This document shows, in pieces, positions 43,922-53,702 of a stretch of DNA of 64,000 nucleotides. Each line of letters starts with the position of its first letter. Position 1 is the stretch's first letter. Both the position numbers and the translations under genes were made by a program. The stretch spans positions 1 through 64,000 of the forward strand of contig JAJXTN010000002.1 in the NCBI GenBank assembly GCA_021783725.1, in the 5' to 3' direction. The notes beneath the pieces were generated by a model, which was not told the origin of the DNA, searched no databases, and saw only the letters and a program-made list of their open reading frames with translations. The stretch comes from a bacterium (lineage in GTDB: Bacteria; Patescibacteriota; Saccharimonadia; Saccharimonadales; UBA4665).

Positions 43922-44072
43922 AGGCTAGACTAAAGAACTGTCACCAACAGCACAGAGCTATAAATAACGAAGTTTATCCAACAAAAAGCGAGACATCCGC
44001 TACATAGTTATTCCCAATCTCATTCGTCTCATTTAGTCCTTAAAAAGGTTTCTGACCCGTATGCTCAGCCAG
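43922..44072. other. gene-free spacer before structured module copy 2
   Basis: About 150 bp with no ORF. The last bases (GCTCAGCCAG) again look like a truncated tRNA acceptor end just before the terminator-like module. Confidence 0.4.
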
Positions 44073-44117
44073 CCTCCGTCGCAGACCTTTTATCAGATCA
44101 GCTATGGAGGATTTTTA
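44073..44117 (+). terminator. terminator-like module, copy 2
   Basis: CCTCCGTCGCAGACC and AGCTATGGAGGATTTTT match 40183-40229; the inner stem has lost part of its pairing. Preceded by AGCCA, followed by structured module copy 2. Confidence 0.65.
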
Positions 44118-44124
44118 TTGTGAA

Positions 44125-44268
44125 GGGTTAAACTCCCGAGTGAGCATTCGGGGTGATCCGGCTTTCATCCTGAAGGCCGGAGCAAGGCAATCTTCTCTTG
44201 AAAGCTATGCTTTCAAAGATGAACTCGCGGGCCTGCAGAAGGTAGGTTGAACCTCTAATCCCCAGCCA
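44125..44268 (+). ncRNA. structured RNA module with tRNA-like 3' end, copy 2
   Basis: 144 bp. Hairpins: CCCGA/TCGGG (identical to copy 1); CCGGCTTTCA-TCC-TGAAGGCCGG (unrelated sequence, same place); TTGAAAGC-TAT-GCTTTCAA; CCTGC-AGAAG-GTAGG. Ends in GAACCTCTAATCCCCAGCCA, a diverged tRNA-Gln-like 3' end with CCA. The helices differ from copy 1 by compensating changes. Confidence 0.65.
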
Positions 44269-44320
44269 CAACAATTCACATTTTTGATATTTGTATCGAT
44301 TCAAATTATAGTATTGATTA

Positions 44321-44809
44321 ATGAAGAGAATTGTTGGTGAAGAGTTAGAAGCTATTAGACCTTTCTTTGAACAAGCCGCGGCTGCTGCAAATAGAGCCAC
44401 GTGTTTGCGTGCACATTGTGGATCGGTAATCATCAAGGACAATGTCGTAATCGGCACAGGCTTCAATTCTCCTCCATTAGATGATGAGACTCGACGTACC
44501 TGTAACAACCAATGGGATTTTGATAAGAAACCCAAGTATGACAAGACATGTTGTGTCCACGCCGAATGGCGTGCGGTAATCGACGCCTGCAAAAATAACC
44601 CCGATAAAATAGGTGGCTCAGTACTTTACTTCATGCGCCTTGATGAAGACGGCAATTTCACAGACGCCGGTGAACCAAACTGCACAACCTGCAGTCGCTT
44701 TACGATGGAGTCTGGTGTAAGCGAATTTGCATTATGGAATGATAACGGTGCGGATGTGTACACCCTACCTGAATACGATCAAAAATCGTATGAATTTTAC
44801 GTCAAGTAA
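44321..44809 (+). CDS. dCMP/cytidine deaminase family zinc protein
   Basis: 162 residues. Zinc and catalytic motifs CCVHAEWRAV (about 83-92) and PNCTTCSRF (about 123-131) define the cytidine/deoxycytidylate deaminase fold. Likely makes dUMP from dCMP; a role in nucleotide salvage is inferred. TATAGT box ends 8 nt before the ATG. Confidence 0.85.
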   Translation: MKRIVGEELEAIRPFFEQAAAAANRATCLRAHCGSVIIKDNVVIGTGFNSPPLDDETRRTCNNQWDFDKKPKYDKTCCVHAEWRAVIDACKNNPDKIGGSVLYFMRLDEDGNFTDAGEPNCTTCSRFTMESGVSEFALWNDNGADVYTLPEYDQKSYEFYVK

Positions 44810-44929
44810 ATTGCCAATTTATCAACTGTTTTAAGATATAAGCTCAAAGAAAATTCCAAAGTACGTCCACTAGGGTCAGACGAGCATGAGTGGTTTACGG
44901 ATTGGCGATAATATGGTATTCTATGGTTT

Positions 44930-45451
44930 ATGAGTTTTCGCGAGCATGAGTTAACAGTTGACAAAGTTATCTTGCCAATTGGGGTAGAAGTCCCTTGGGG
45001 TGAATGGCGACAAGCCACGTCTCCAACGGCTCTTTTTACTACCGGCATAAGAGAGTGTATAGCGGTCGCTACATTTGATCCGATTAAACGGGTTGGACAT
45101 ATGGCGCATATACTAGCCAACACCCCTTCGCAAGAAGATTTGCTGCCCACTTTTGTAGAATCAATCGTCGATAAGTGTGATGGACAGACCAGTCGGCTAG
45201 AGGTTTGCATTTCTGGAGGCAGAGCCGATGAAGATTCATTACGTCATTTCAGCGCAGCGCTCGGCAGGCGGTCGGCCGTCGTAAGAACCTTCACCGAGCT
45301 GGGCATACCCGACCCTTGGCACATCGCATGGGATGAAGAATATTTACCACAGAACTTACAGTTGGACTGTTCAACTGGCGACTTCTCACTAACTCGCGTC
45401 AGACCAATCCCGCGCTGGACACAGAACCCGGCTACCGATAAGGACGCCTAA
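44930..45451 (+). CDS. CheD-like protein
   Basis: 173 residues. TTGIRECIAVATFDPIKRVGHMAHIL aligns with the CheD signature around its catalytic Cys and His (here Cys 43-region and His in HMAHIL); LEVCISGGRADEDS matches the second CheD segment. CheD deamidates glutamines of chemoreceptors, but no chemotaxis genes are visible, so another protein target is likely. Ends 3 bp before the P-loop kinase gene. Confidence 0.65.
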   Translation: MSFREHELTVDKVILPIGVEVPWGEWRQATSPTALFTTGIRECIAVATFDPIKRVGHMAHILANTPSQEDLLPTFVESIVDKCDGQTSRLEVCISGGRADEDSLRHFSAALGRRSAVVRTFTELGIPDPWHIAWDEEYLPQNLQLDCSTGDFSLTRVRPIPRWTQNPATDKDA

Positions 45452-45454
45452 GAT

Positions 45455-46006
45455 ATGTATCTAGCAATGATAAATGGACCGTGTGGAGCCGGTAAAAGCA
45501 CCATAGCTGAGCTTCTAGCTGAGCGACTCCCAGAATCCGTGTTATTGAGCACTGACGCACTTAGGGACACTATGCCCGAACCGCTCATAGCCGATGTATT
45601 AGACCGTGATGAGCGATACGCTTTGATGAAAGATGTCAGCTTTGTCGGGCGGCAAATTGCTCAAAAAGCCCTTCTGGAAGGCCGAAGTGTCATCTTGGAT
45701 TCCATTATGTACGATGATGAGTGGGTAGACCCTTGGGTCAAGATTGGTCAAGCTAGTGGAGCGCTAGTTGCCGATATCTGCGTAATCGCTCCCAAAGCTA
45801 TTGTTACCGAACGAGTACTAGCTAGAGACGCCGGTGAAGACAGTCGACTAACACCGGCAAAAATATCTGACCTGTATGATAAAGTGGCCCACTTCTATTC
45901 TAATCGACCGCGGTCTTTGGTCGTTAGAACCGACGAGCTCACACCAGTCCAAGCCATGCGTACGATTGCATATTATCTAGAGAATCAACTTCCAGACTTA
46001 GCCTAA
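45455..46006 (+). CDS. P-loop small-molecule kinase (AAA_33/Cpt-like)
   Basis: 183 residues. Walker A NGPCGAGKSTIAELL (about 7-21), LLSTDALRDTMP, VILDSIMYDDEW. Resembles AAA_33 kinases and chloramphenicol-phosphotransferase-like proteins. Likely co-transcribed with the CheD-like gene. Substrate unknown. Confidence 0.75.
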   Translation: MYLAMINGPCGAGKSTIAELLAERLPESVLLSTDALRDTMPEPLIADVLDRDERYALMKDVSFVGRQIAQKALLEGRSVILDSIMYDDEWVDPWVKIGQASGALVADICVIAPKAIVTERVLARDAGEDSRLTPAKISDLYDKVAHFYSNRPRSLVVRTDELTPVQAMRTIAYYLENQLPDLA

Positions 46007-46088
46007 AACTTCAAAGTGCATGCATTCAGGCAACCATGTGTAAGTACCCCGAAAGACTTCTTAAAATGTTTTTTGATATGATAGGGCC

Positions 46089-46526
46089 ATGGATGAATTC
46101 TTCATATACGATCCGTTAACCGCAGGCTCAAAAGGTCTAGTTTTTATCGGTGACGAAATACTTGTATATAGGCGTGACCAAAATACTAAATTATATCCAC
46201 TCTCAATTGACATCCCAGGCGGAGGGCCTGAAACTAATGAAACACCATTTGATACGTTTCAAAGAGAAGTAAAAGAAGAATTTGGACTCGATGTTGTCCG
46301 GTCCGACATAATATATGTCAAGAAATACCCAAGCACACTTGAGCTAAATAAATTCGCATACTTTCCGGTTGCGAAATTAGAAAGCCATCATAAAGACGAC
46401 ATCAAGTTCGGAAACGAAGGCACGGAATATATGTTAATCTCACTGAATGATTTTCTGGAACTTAAGGATGCCTGGCCCGTCTTCCAAAATCGTGCGCGCG
46501 ATTATGCTAAAACTCTAAACTCATAA
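46089..46526 (+). CDS. Nudix hydrolase
   Basis: 145 residues. Complete Nudix box: GGGPETNETPFDTFQREVKEEFGL fits Gx5Ex7REUxEExGU (written here as its parts GGGPETNE and REVKEEFGL). Hydrolyses nucleoside diphosphate derivatives. TATGAT ends 6 nt before the ATG. Confidence 0.9.
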   Translation: MDEFFIYDPLTAGSKGLVFIGDEILVYRRDQNTKLYPLSIDIPGGGPETNETPFDTFQREVKEEFGLDVVRSDIIYVKKYPSTLELNKFAYFPVAKLESHHKDDIKFGNEGTEYMLISLNDFLELKDAWPVFQNRARDYAKTLNS

Positions 46527-46616
46527 TTAAGAAATGCGTCGACTACGGATAGCTATAAGCATACTTAATGACTGTTACCGACAAGTCTTTTAAAAATTCT
46601 GCGCTATAATCTAGTG

Positions 46617-47141
46617 ATGAATGAGAGGCCTAAGGTATATGCTTTCATAGACAGTCAAAACCTAAATCTAGGCGTTAGATCACTTGGCTGGCAGATTGAT
46701 TACAAAAAATTTCGTTTATACCTCAAAAATAAGTACGGCGTCGTGCAAGCTTTTATGTTTATCGGCTTAATGCCAAACAATCAAAAACTATACACACAGC
46801 TACAGTCCGCCGGCTTTATTCTAATATTCAAGCCGACAGTGCGCTACTTTGAGAACGGTAAAGAAACTGTTAAAGGAAATGTGGATGCAGAACTAGTGCT
46901 TCACGCAGCGGCTATTGAGTATTCAAACTACGATAAAGCTATTATCGTAAGTGGTGATGGCGACTTTGCTTGATTGATAGAATATCTAGATGATAAAGAT
47001 AAACTTCTTCATGTTTTTACTCCTAACAGCAAATATTCAAAATTATTAAGACCTTTCGCTAGATATATTATAGAAATAAGTCAGCTAAAATCATCGCTTA
47101 AATATAAAAAGACCGGCATTGGCGGTCGGTCGAAACCTTAG
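46617..47141 (+). pseudogene. NYN-domain (LabA/PIN-like) protein interrupted by TGA
   Basis: N-terminal AFIDSQNLNLG, KGNVDAELVLHAA and SGDGDF give the three acidic motifs of NYN ribonucleases. TGA at 46971-46973 stops the frame right after SGDGDFA, then the same frame continues LIEYLDDKDKLLHVFTPNSKYS... to TAG at 47141, exactly as the family would. Other genes here use TGA as stop, so this is a nonsense mutation (or sequence error), not a code change. TATAAT ends 6 nt before ATG 46617. Confidence 0.85.
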
Positions 47142-47221
47142 GCCTATCCGGTCATGGTGATACATAAATTATAGCAAAAAAATCCTATACTTGTCAATAT
47201 CTGTAAGTTATTGTTTAGTAA

Positions 47222-47325
47222 TATATGGGATTAACTAGATGGGTCTGGTGATCATGGAACTTTCGCACCAAACTATTATCAACAAGCACTTGAACCTTAT
47301 CTCTGAATTTATTCAGCATCGTTAA
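47222..47325 (+). pseudogene. possible gene remnant
   Basis: A frame reads DGSGDHGTFAPNYYQQALEPYL and, after a one-base shift, SEFIQHR and a stop (47316-47325). The reading looks protein-like, but stops and a frameshift break it and no start is seen. Identity unknown. Could be chance. Confidence 0.3.
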
Positions 47326-47364
47326 TGCTTGCATATGAAGTAGTTATCGCCCAGAATATGATAC

Positions 47365-47781
47365 ATGAAATCTGCAATCGCCCATGAGCGGTTCATAATA
47401 TCTATCAATCACGACGAAACCCTACGCTTAATGGACGGGCAAACCATCGGCGACCGCAATAGCCCCTTTTACCCAGAGGCTAAAACAGAAGTGCGCCCTT
47501 TATCCGATCTAGATCCATTTTACGAACCGGTCAGGGAACTCGGATCGGTTGCATTTGCTGAAAATTTGCGTAAATATCGATACATCGTACAAATGTTCAG
47601 CGATATGGATATTGTGGTCTACGTACCTCGAGAAGTACCAACTTTTTGGGCAATCGCATCTGAGGATATCGAGCGAGACAATGTTCAAATTATGGTTGCA
47701 GAAGCTGAAGCTCAAGGCTACCGAGATGCTCTACCTTTAGGTGGAGTCCAAATTCGTTTTGACGGTATGATCCCAAACTAA
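47365..47781 (+). CDS. hypothetical protein
   Basis: 138 residues, acidic, soluble. Contains FSDMDIVVYVPREVPTFWAIASEDIERDN. No recognised family. Isolated gene in an accessory region. Confidence 0.55.
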   Translation: MKSAIAHERFIISINHDETLRLMDGQTIGDRNSPFYPEAKTEVRPLSDLDPFYEPVRELGSVAFAENLRKYRYIVQMFSDMDIVVYVPREVPTFWAIASEDIERDNVQIMVAEAEAQGYRDALPLGGVQIRFDGMIPN

Positions 47782-47848
47782 AAAGTCGAGGGGCGTCTGC
47801 TAGTGACTACAATCTCAGATTATTATCGTAATCTGATATAATCGGGCC

Positions 47849-48121
47849 ATGTGTGAATACAATAGACCTTTTGACGTTCCGTACGGCCAGCATCCGGATG
47901 ATTATTATGGACCGGCGCCGATTACCGTACTGCCACCAGACGCTTGGGCCCGACGAGCGTCCGAATTAACGCCAGATGAAGCAACAATTATCGAACAAGT
48001 AGTTCAAGACGCGGCTAGTATCGCGGCTGACGTGCATCTGTATCGGTCACTAGCCTCACCACTGCTCGGCATCGCACTCCAGCCCGGCGACGGCCCAACC
48101 GTGAAAATCTGGGAACATTAA
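47849..48121 (+). CDS. hypothetical protein
   Basis: 90 residues, acidic; N-terminus PFDVPYGQHPDDYYGPAP is Pro/Tyr-rich, the rest helical. TATAAT at 47837-47842 ends 6 nt before the ATG, supporting expression as a leaderless mRNA. No family recognised. Confidence 0.6.
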   Translation: MCEYNRPFDVPYGQHPDDYYGPAPITVLPPDAWARRASELTPDEATIIEQVVQDAASIAADVHLYRSLASPLLGIALQPGDGPTVKIWEH

Positions 48122-48182
48122 ATCACTATCCTATTTGTATACTAATAATTTAATACTTCACTACCTGTTAGGTGATTAACAA

Positions 48183-50519
48183 CTAGCGCATACCGATTCG
48201 GGCGAAGCCAAAGAAAATAGCCCCAAATACAAACGCTATAATAATTGGCGCGATAGTAGATAGCCAGTTACGTTTTCCGGGTCTGAAATATCGTAGAGTT
48301 AGTGAATTAGTAACGACTGAGACCGAGCTTAGGGCCATCGCCAGACCAGCTAGCTCTGGTTTTAGAATCAGCCCAAAGCCAGCAAACGCTCGAGCGGCAA
48401 TCGGTATGCCGACGACATTGTAGAACAACGCAAAAAACAAGTTTTGATGAATCTTGCCGACGGTTTCGCGAGATAGCTGAATGGCTGTTATAACGTCCTT
48501 AAGATCACTCTTCATGAGCACTATCCCACCGGTCTCCATGGCAATATCTGTGCCATTACCCATGGCGATGCCTAAATCAGCTTGAGCCAGTGCTGGTGCG
48601 TCATTTATGCCGTCGCCAACCATCGCCACGTTATGACCGGCCAATTGTAATTGCTTAATTTTTGTCGCCTTATCCTTTGGCAAGACTTCAGCTATAACAT
48701 TTTTAATACCGAGTTCACTAGCAATCGCTTGGGCTGTGCGTTGATTATCACCGGTGATCATATAGACAGTCAGGCCCATTCCAGCCAGCGTGCTTATGAC
48801 AAGTTTTGAACTTGGCTTAAGCGTGTCAGCCACGGCAATTGCTCCAAGTAGTTCATTTTTGTTAGCCAATAACATCACAGTTTTACCCTGCGACTCAAGT
48901 TCTTCAATACGTTCAGTTACAGTTACCGGCAATTTTGTACCTAAGGTTTCTGACACTAAAAGACGATTGCCGAAATAGTAAGCAATATTATTAACTACTC
49001 CAGACACGCCTTTACCAGATATTGATTGAAAATCTTTTAAGTCTAATGCGTCGAAATGCTCAGTCCGAGCTGATTCGACGATTGCGTTAGCTAGTGGGTG
49101 TTCACTATCACGCTCTAGCGATGAAGTGATTGTAAGTAAGGCTTGTCTATCACTAGCGCCGAAGCCGATCACATCGGTAACGCTAGGCTTACCATTGGTC
49201 AGTGTGCCTGTTTTATCAAAAATAATCGTATCGATCGATCGTGTAGCCTCAAGAGGCTCGCCACCTTTTACTAGCACTCCCAATTCGGCGGCCTTGCCAG
49301 TACCGACCATAATCGCTGTTGGTGTCGCCAAGCCAAGGGCGCAAGGACAAGCGATAACTAGTACAGAAGTAAAAGCCATTAGGGCGTAGGTGAAGCTACC
49401 ACCAAAAACAAAAAACCAGACCAAAAAAGTTAACACCGCGATAGCGATAACCGCTGGCACAAACCAGCTCGATATCCTATCGGCCATATCTTGAATCGGA
49501 GCTCGCGAGCTTTGGGCATCGTCAATCATTTTAATTATTTGGGCCAACATCGTTTCTTGGCCAATTCGGGTTACCTGGAATTCAAAACTGCCGGTCTGAT
49601 TGATTGTTGCACCGACTACCGTATCACCAATATGTTTCGTGACCGGCATGCTTTCTCCAGTCACCATAGACTCATCAATGCTTGAATCGCCCTTACAGAT
49701 GACGCCATCGAGGGGCACCGTTTCACCAGGCCGAACCAGTAGAATATCATCATGCTTAATCTGGGCAATCGGCTTATCAATGATAGCCCCTTTGACAATT
49801 ACGTGCGCCGACTTAACTTGAAGGCTCATCAGTTTATGTATAGCTTCGTTCGATTTATTCTTGGCTCTAGCCTCCAACCATTTTCCGAGCAATACGAAAG
49901 TGATCAAGAACGCCGCTGTTTCAAAATATAATTCCGGTATTTTTTGGTCATTAATGCCGACCAAACTGTGGTTATGGACAACATACTTGATATAGAAAGC
50001 CAGACTGTAAAAATAAGCCGCCGAAGTCCCAATAGCGATCAGACTATCCATATTAAAACTACGAATTTTGAGTCCCGACCACATACCCTTGTAGAAACCT
50101 GCTCCTAGATAGAATTGAATGATCGTCGTTAAAATCAGTGAGATGATGCCGATATACGGCGGTATAAACTTAGCCCCAGGCAACCAAAGCAAAAAATCCA
50201 GTAACATAAAGTAGAGTAGGGGCAATGTAAGACTTAGACTGAGCATAAACTTGCGCTTGTAGTCATCCCCTGAACCACCATGGTTCATATGATTAGTCAT
50301 GTCATTGGGGTCGATCAGCTGAGCCGAATAGCCAGCTTTTTTAACGGCCGCTAACAAGTTATCGACCATAATTGCGTCTGTATGATCAACTACAGCTTTT
50401 TCGTTAGCGTAATTCACCGTAGCGTCACTAACTCCACCCAGTTTCTTGAGCTCTTTCTGGATGACAACGGCGCACGAACTACAGTGCATACCTTGAATTG
50501 CAAGTTTGGTTTTAGTCAT
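48183..50519 (-). CDS. copA: copper-translocating P-type ATPase
   Basis: 778 residues. N-terminal HMA domain with GMHCSSC (10-16), TGES (287-290), metal-binding CPC in [11 protein letters not shown] (391-393), DKTGTLT (Asp 435), SEHPLA and [14 protein letters not shown]. These are P1B-1 (Cu+) features. Exports copper. Starts 1 bp after the stop of the HMA-TauE/SafE fusion gene, so they form an operon. Confidence 0.95.
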   Translation of the reverse strand: MTKTKLAIQGMHCSSCAVVIQKELKKLGGVSDATVNYANEKAVVDHTDAIMVDNLLAAVKKAGYSAQLIDPNDMTNHMNHGGSGDDYKRKFMLSLSLTLPLLYFMLLDFLLWLPGAKFIPPYIGIISLILTTIIQFYLGAGFYKGMWSGLKIRSFNMDSLIAIGTSAAYFYSLAFYIKYVVHNHSLVGINDQKIPELYFETAAFLITFVLLGKWLEARAKNKSNEAIHKLMSLQVKSAHVIVKGAIIDKPIAQIKHDDILLVRPGETVPLDGVICKGDSSIDESMVTGESMPVTKHIGDTVVGATINQTGSFEFQVTRIGQETMLAQIIKMIDDAQSSRAPIQDMADRISSWFVPAVIAIAVLTFLVWFFVFGGSFTYALMAFTSVLVIACPCALGLATPTAIMVGTGKAAELGVLVKGGEPLEATRSIDTIIFDKTGTLTNGKPSVTDVIGFGASDRQALLTITSSLERDSEHPLANAIVESARTEHFDALDLKDFQSISGKGVSGVVNNIAYYFGNRLLVSETLGTKLPVTVTERIEELESQGKTVMLLANKNELLGAIAVADTLKPSSKLVISTLAGMGLTVYMITGDNQRTAQAIASELGIKNVIAEVLPKDKATKIKQLQLAGHNVAMVGDGINDAPALAQADLGIAMGNGTDIAMETGGIVLMKSDLKDVITAIQLSRETVGKIHQNLFFALFYNVVGIPIAARAFAGFGLILKPELAGLAMALSSVSVVTNSLTLRYFRPGKRNWLSTIAPIIIAFVFGAIFFGFARIGMR

Positions 50520-50520
50520 A

Positions 50521-51918
50521 TTAGTTGACTCCAGAAGACGCGATTATTGAACCTCTAGGTATACCCATGGCGCAAGTTATTTTGTAGGTCCCTGGTTTGG
50601 TGATAGTGAATGGCAGTTCGATCGTGCCTTTAGTAATAAGCAGTGGAGTGGTATATATTCCCGGAATCATGATCGTGCTCATGCATCCGACGCCGGTTTC
50701 GGTAGCGTTTACTCTTAAAATGTAAGCTTTTCCGACTTCCACATTGAAAGTATTTGGGCGAATGTCGTCAGTATTGTTGAAGGTTGTTTCTAGGATTTTG
50801 CCATCTTCTGTTTGGGTCACCGTACCTTGGACTGGTTTCTTGCCGGTAATCGCCGGTGTGGAGTTAGACGAGTTGGAAGATTTCGGAATACTGAACGCTA
50901 GATTGTAGCCCATAAGCGTTACGCCATTAGAAATGTTGTACACTGCCAGTAGTACGACGGCGACGCCCACGAATCGGAAAAAAGTTTTTGCAAACGAGCC
51001 GCGAACCGCTGACGTAAGTGCGCCTATTCCTAGCAAACCAGGAGTTGTTCCAATCGCAAATAATCCCATGACTAACGCACCAGTTACGAAACTTCCGCTA
51101 CTTATAGCTACAAGTTGCATTGCTTGAGTGAATCCGCAAGGCAAGAAGAACGACACGGCACCGAGAGCCATGGCATTTTTATGGCTATACTCTTTGGCAC
51201 CGTGTTTTTTTAAACCCAAAGCTTTGGCTAAGCCAGTTGGTAAAGCCAAGCCTTTATTGGACAGCCTGGGGAAGAGTTCAGTTAGCTGAAGGCCGAGTAT
51301 AACCATTACTAGTCCAACTCCAATCGTTAACATGCCGGTAATCGTACTGTTGATCCTAAACATCGAGCCGAATACGCCAAGCAGACCGCCCAAAATAAAG
51401 AAGGTAATTATGCGCCCAGCATTAAAAAATAGATGCGGCCTAAACTTCTGCATCGTCGTAGCTTGAGGGTGCTTTTCAGAGAATCGAGCCGACATACCCA
51501 GTACTAGACCGCCGATCATCGCCATACAAGTTGAAAAGCCAGCCGTTAGACCTATCACCAAGGCCATCAGTAAACTACTGCCGGTCAGACTACGAAGATT
51601 CAGTCCAGTAACGCCGATACGCTGTAAACCAAAAATAATTACAGCTACAATTAATATACTCATAATGAATTGTTCGATAATCGATTTATCGGTTGTGAAC
51701 AACGGCTTAGTGTCGGTGCCGATATCATAACCGGCGGCTTTTACGGCTCGAATCAGTTGACCATCAGTCGGCTCTGTAGTGTAGGTATAAGTCGCTGAAT
51801 CTGTTTTCAGACTAGCCTTAGCACTAGTAATGCCTGGGATACGTTCTAATTCATCAGCCACAACTATTGTGCAGGCTTTACAGTGCATTCCTTTGATTGA
51901 AATTTCTTGTTTGTGCAT
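50521..51918 (-). CDS. HMA-TauE/SafE-cupredoxin fusion protein
   Basis: 465 residues. Residues 1-70: heavy-metal-associated domain with GMHCKAC. Residues about 85-345: six or more membrane helices of the sulfite exporter TauE/SafE or DsbD-like type ([33 protein letters not shown]). C-terminal about 370-465: cupredoxin-like domain with copper ligand candidates in GCMSTIMIP and [10 protein letters not shown]. The combination suggests copper binding and transfer at the membrane. Upstream of copA, divergent from the ArsR-YHS gene. Confidence 0.85.
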   Translation of the reverse strand: MHKQEISIKGMHCKACTIVVADELERIPGITSAKASLKTDSATYTYTTEPTDGQLIRAVKAAGYDIGTDTKPLFTTDKSIIEQFIMSILIVAVIIFGLQRIGVTGLNLRSLTGSSLLMALVIGLTAGFSTCMAMIGGLVLGMSARFSEKHPQATTMQKFRPHLFFNAGRIITFFILGGLLGVFGSMFRINSTITGMLTIGVGLVMVILGLQLTELFPRLSNKGLALPTGLAKALGLKKHGAKEYSHKNAMALGAVSFFLPCGFTQAMQLVAISSGSFVTGALVMGLFAIGTTPGLLGIGALTSAVRGSFAKTFFRFVGVAVVLLAVYNISNGVTLMGYNLAFSIPKSSNSSNSTPAITGKKPVQGTVTQTEDGKILETTFNNTDDIRPNTFNVEVGKAYILRVNATETGVGCMSTIMIPGIYTTPLLITKGTIELPFTITKPGTYKITCAMGIPRGSIIASSGVN

Positions 51919-51998
51919 AGTTGCCAGCTCCTCATCACGTTTAAGACTTTTAATTGTTTTAGCTTTTTACTAAGCGCATCATATCAGTCATTGAAAAC

Positions 51999-52018
51999 AT
52001 ATTCAAGTATTCGAATAT
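51999..52018. promoter_or_regulatory. ArsR-type operator between copper genes
   Basis: Imperfect palindrome ATATTCAA-GTAT-TCGAATAT (one mismatch), the size and style of ArsR/SmtB operators. It overlaps the promoter of the regulator (TTATACTT at 52032-52039 region) and lies upstream of both divergent transcripts. Confidence 0.65.
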
Positions 52019-52044
52019 ATAATACTTTATGTTATACTTGTGGC

Positions 52045-52518
52045 ATGTATAGCCACGTATTTGAATTAGAAGAAGACGTATTTAAAATTATTGCCAATCA
52101 AAAACGTCTAGAAATAATTCAACTTCTGTCAAAGAAGGAGCTCAATGTATCTGAAATGATTACAATGCTTGGTTTACGTCAGTCCAACTTATCGCAACAC
52201 TTGTCATTACTCAGGCAACACAAGATAGTCTCGGTGTCCAAGCGGGGACGCGAAGCATACTACAAACTAGCTGATAATAACATCGCCGAAGCCGTAAAGC
52301 TGATCTATGTATTTCTACAGAAACAGTATGGGGTAGGTGAATTAGGCAACGACGAGTCAATCTTCCCAATAGTAGTCGATCCGGTATGTGAAATGCGCAT
52401 CAGTGCTTCTGAAGCATTCGACAGCATCACATACAAAGATACCGCCCACTATTTCTGCGCCAGTGGTTGCAGGGACAGCTTCAAGAGTAATCCCGAACTA
52501 TATTCTAAGTCGATTTGA
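52045..52518 (+). CDS. ArsR-family regulator with C-terminal YHS domain
   Basis: 157 residues from ATG 52045; the open frame upstream of it (from 51907) is not translated, because the -10 TATACT (52033-52038) ends 6 nt before this ATG. Winged helix: KLEIIQLLSKKELNVSEMITMLGLRQSNLSQHLSLLRQHKIV. C-terminal YHS domain DPVCEMRISASEAF...FCASGCRDSF carries metal-binding cysteines. It probably represses the divergent copper operon through the palindrome at 51999 and senses the metal with the YHS domain. Confidence 0.88.
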   Translation: MYSHVFELEEDVFKIIANQKRLEIIQLLSKKELNVSEMITMLGLRQSNLSQHLSLLRQHKIVSVSKRGREAYYKLADNNIAEAVKLIYVFLQKQYGVGELGNDESIFPIVVDPVCEMRISASEAFDSITYKDTAHYFCASGCRDSFKSNPELYSKSI

Positions 52519-52566
52519 AATGTGTACTATACAGACTCATCGTTTAACGCTTGAGTGACTTTAAAG

Positions 52567-53244
52567 CTAGCTAAGTGATTCGCGTAGCTTGGGCAGATCT
52601 AGAATCGTGAAAAGATGATCGGTTTGGCCCAAAAGTTTCTCTTCAAAAAGTATTTCTAGAGCTCTACTAGCCGTCTCACGGTTCATATTTATTGAGTCAG
52701 CAATATCTTGGTGGGTTATCGGAGCATCTATCAGCACAGTATTACCATGTTTAACTCCAAACCTCTCGGACAGAGCCAGTAACTCGGCAATAATTCTACC
52801 TCTTGCTGATCTAAATTCTAAAGTCTGAATTCTCTGAGTGTAGGCGGTTATGATAGTTACGTCTTGTTTTAGTATCTCCTGTGACAGCCAAGTATTATTA
52901 CCCATAGCCATGCGCAGATCATCCTTAGAGGCTCTAAGTACAGTCACATCATTCATTGCTTCGTAGAACAATCCCGTGGTATGGGCCCCATCTAGGGCCC
53001 AAGGCAAGGGTATGAACTCGTTGACGTTGTGAATTAATAATAGATTTCCGTGTCCATCATCTGATACAGAGTAGGCCTTAACGAATCCTTTTTTGATAAG
53101 ATATATACCTTGAGGCTCATTTATACCATCAATGATAGTTTCTCCACTAGTGAAATGCATCAGCACTCCATTACTAAAGTGGGCGATGATACTTTCATCA
53201 GAAGTATCTGAAGTCGGAATACCAGACTTAATATTCGTTGACAT
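52567..53244 (-). CDS. Crp/Fnr-family transcription regulator
   Basis: 225 residues. N-terminal cyclic-nucleotide-binding-like beta barrel (about 20-120), C-terminal HTH_Crp with ITHQDIADSINMNRETASRALEIL (about 170-192). No N-terminal or other Fe-S cysteines are visible, so it is not a classical FNR oxygen sensor. Neighbouring small membrane genes may be targets, but this is speculation. Confidence 0.9.
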   Translation of the reverse strand: MSTNIKSGIPTSDTSDESIIAHFSNGVLMHFTSGETIIDGINEPQGIYLIKKGFVKAYSVSDDGHGNLLLIHNVNEFIPLPWALDGAHTTGLFYEAMNDVTVLRASKDDLRMAMGNNTWLSQEILKQDVTIITAYTQRIQTLEFRSARGRIIAELLALSERFGVKHGNTVLIDAPITHQDIADSINMNRETASRALEILFEEKLLGQTDHLFTILDLPKLRESLS

Positions 53245-53417
53245 AATATAATTATATACTCTTATAGATATATATCCGTGATACAGCGCACATACTCACC
53301 AGCCAACTACCGCTATCCTAGAGATAGTAAGCTATCATTTAACGCACAACATTAGGAGAGTGGGGTGTCACGTAACTGCTAGGCTTTGTTCTGTAAGCTA
53401 ACTATAGGGGGCGTAAT

Positions 53418-53621
53418 ATGTCACAAACATATTCGGCAATAAAGAACAAAAACCAAAAGCACCCAAAAGTACACTACCAAGCGTACCTATATAATTCTAA
53501 TGAGCCACGGGAGAATATATCCAGTAGCACACCAGCCGAACTCGAGGCTGAGCAGTTGGAAGACAGTGGCCCAATGCGCCAAGAATTCCGAGACTTGGCT
53601 AATGGATTAAACAACTATTAA
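53418..53621 (+). CDS. small hypothetical protein
   Basis: 67 residues, polar, no membrane segment; acidic end (ELEAEQLEDSGPMRQEFRDLANGL). Followed by a strong intrinsic terminator, supporting a single-gene transcript. Confidence 0.55.
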   Translation: MSQTYSAIKNKNQKHPKVHYQAYLYNSNEPRENISSSTPAELEAEQLEDSGPMRQEFRDLANGLNNY

Positions 53622-53635
53622 ACATAAACCTCACT

Positions 53636-53665
53636 AAAAAGACCTCCAACGATGGAGGTCTTTTT
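53636..53665 (+). terminator. intrinsic terminator
   Basis: AAAAAGACCTCCA-ACGA-TGGAGGTCTTTTT, 13-bp stem with flanking A and T runs; works in both directions, for the small gene upstream and for the minus-strand membrane gene downstream. Confidence 0.9.
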
Positions 53666-53702
53666 GATTCGCAATGACTATATGAGGGGAATTATGTTAC
53701 TT

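Noticed and set aside
46971-46973. TGA decoded as an amino acid (alternative code)
   Set aside because: Genes such as delta prime (stop at 947), HIT (2769) and ArsR-YHS (52518) end in TGA, and reading through would spoil them.
51907-52044. Upstream extension of the ArsR-YHS protein
   Set aside because: The extra 46 residues are encoded over the operator and promoter, and the -10 ends 6 nt before ATG 52045.
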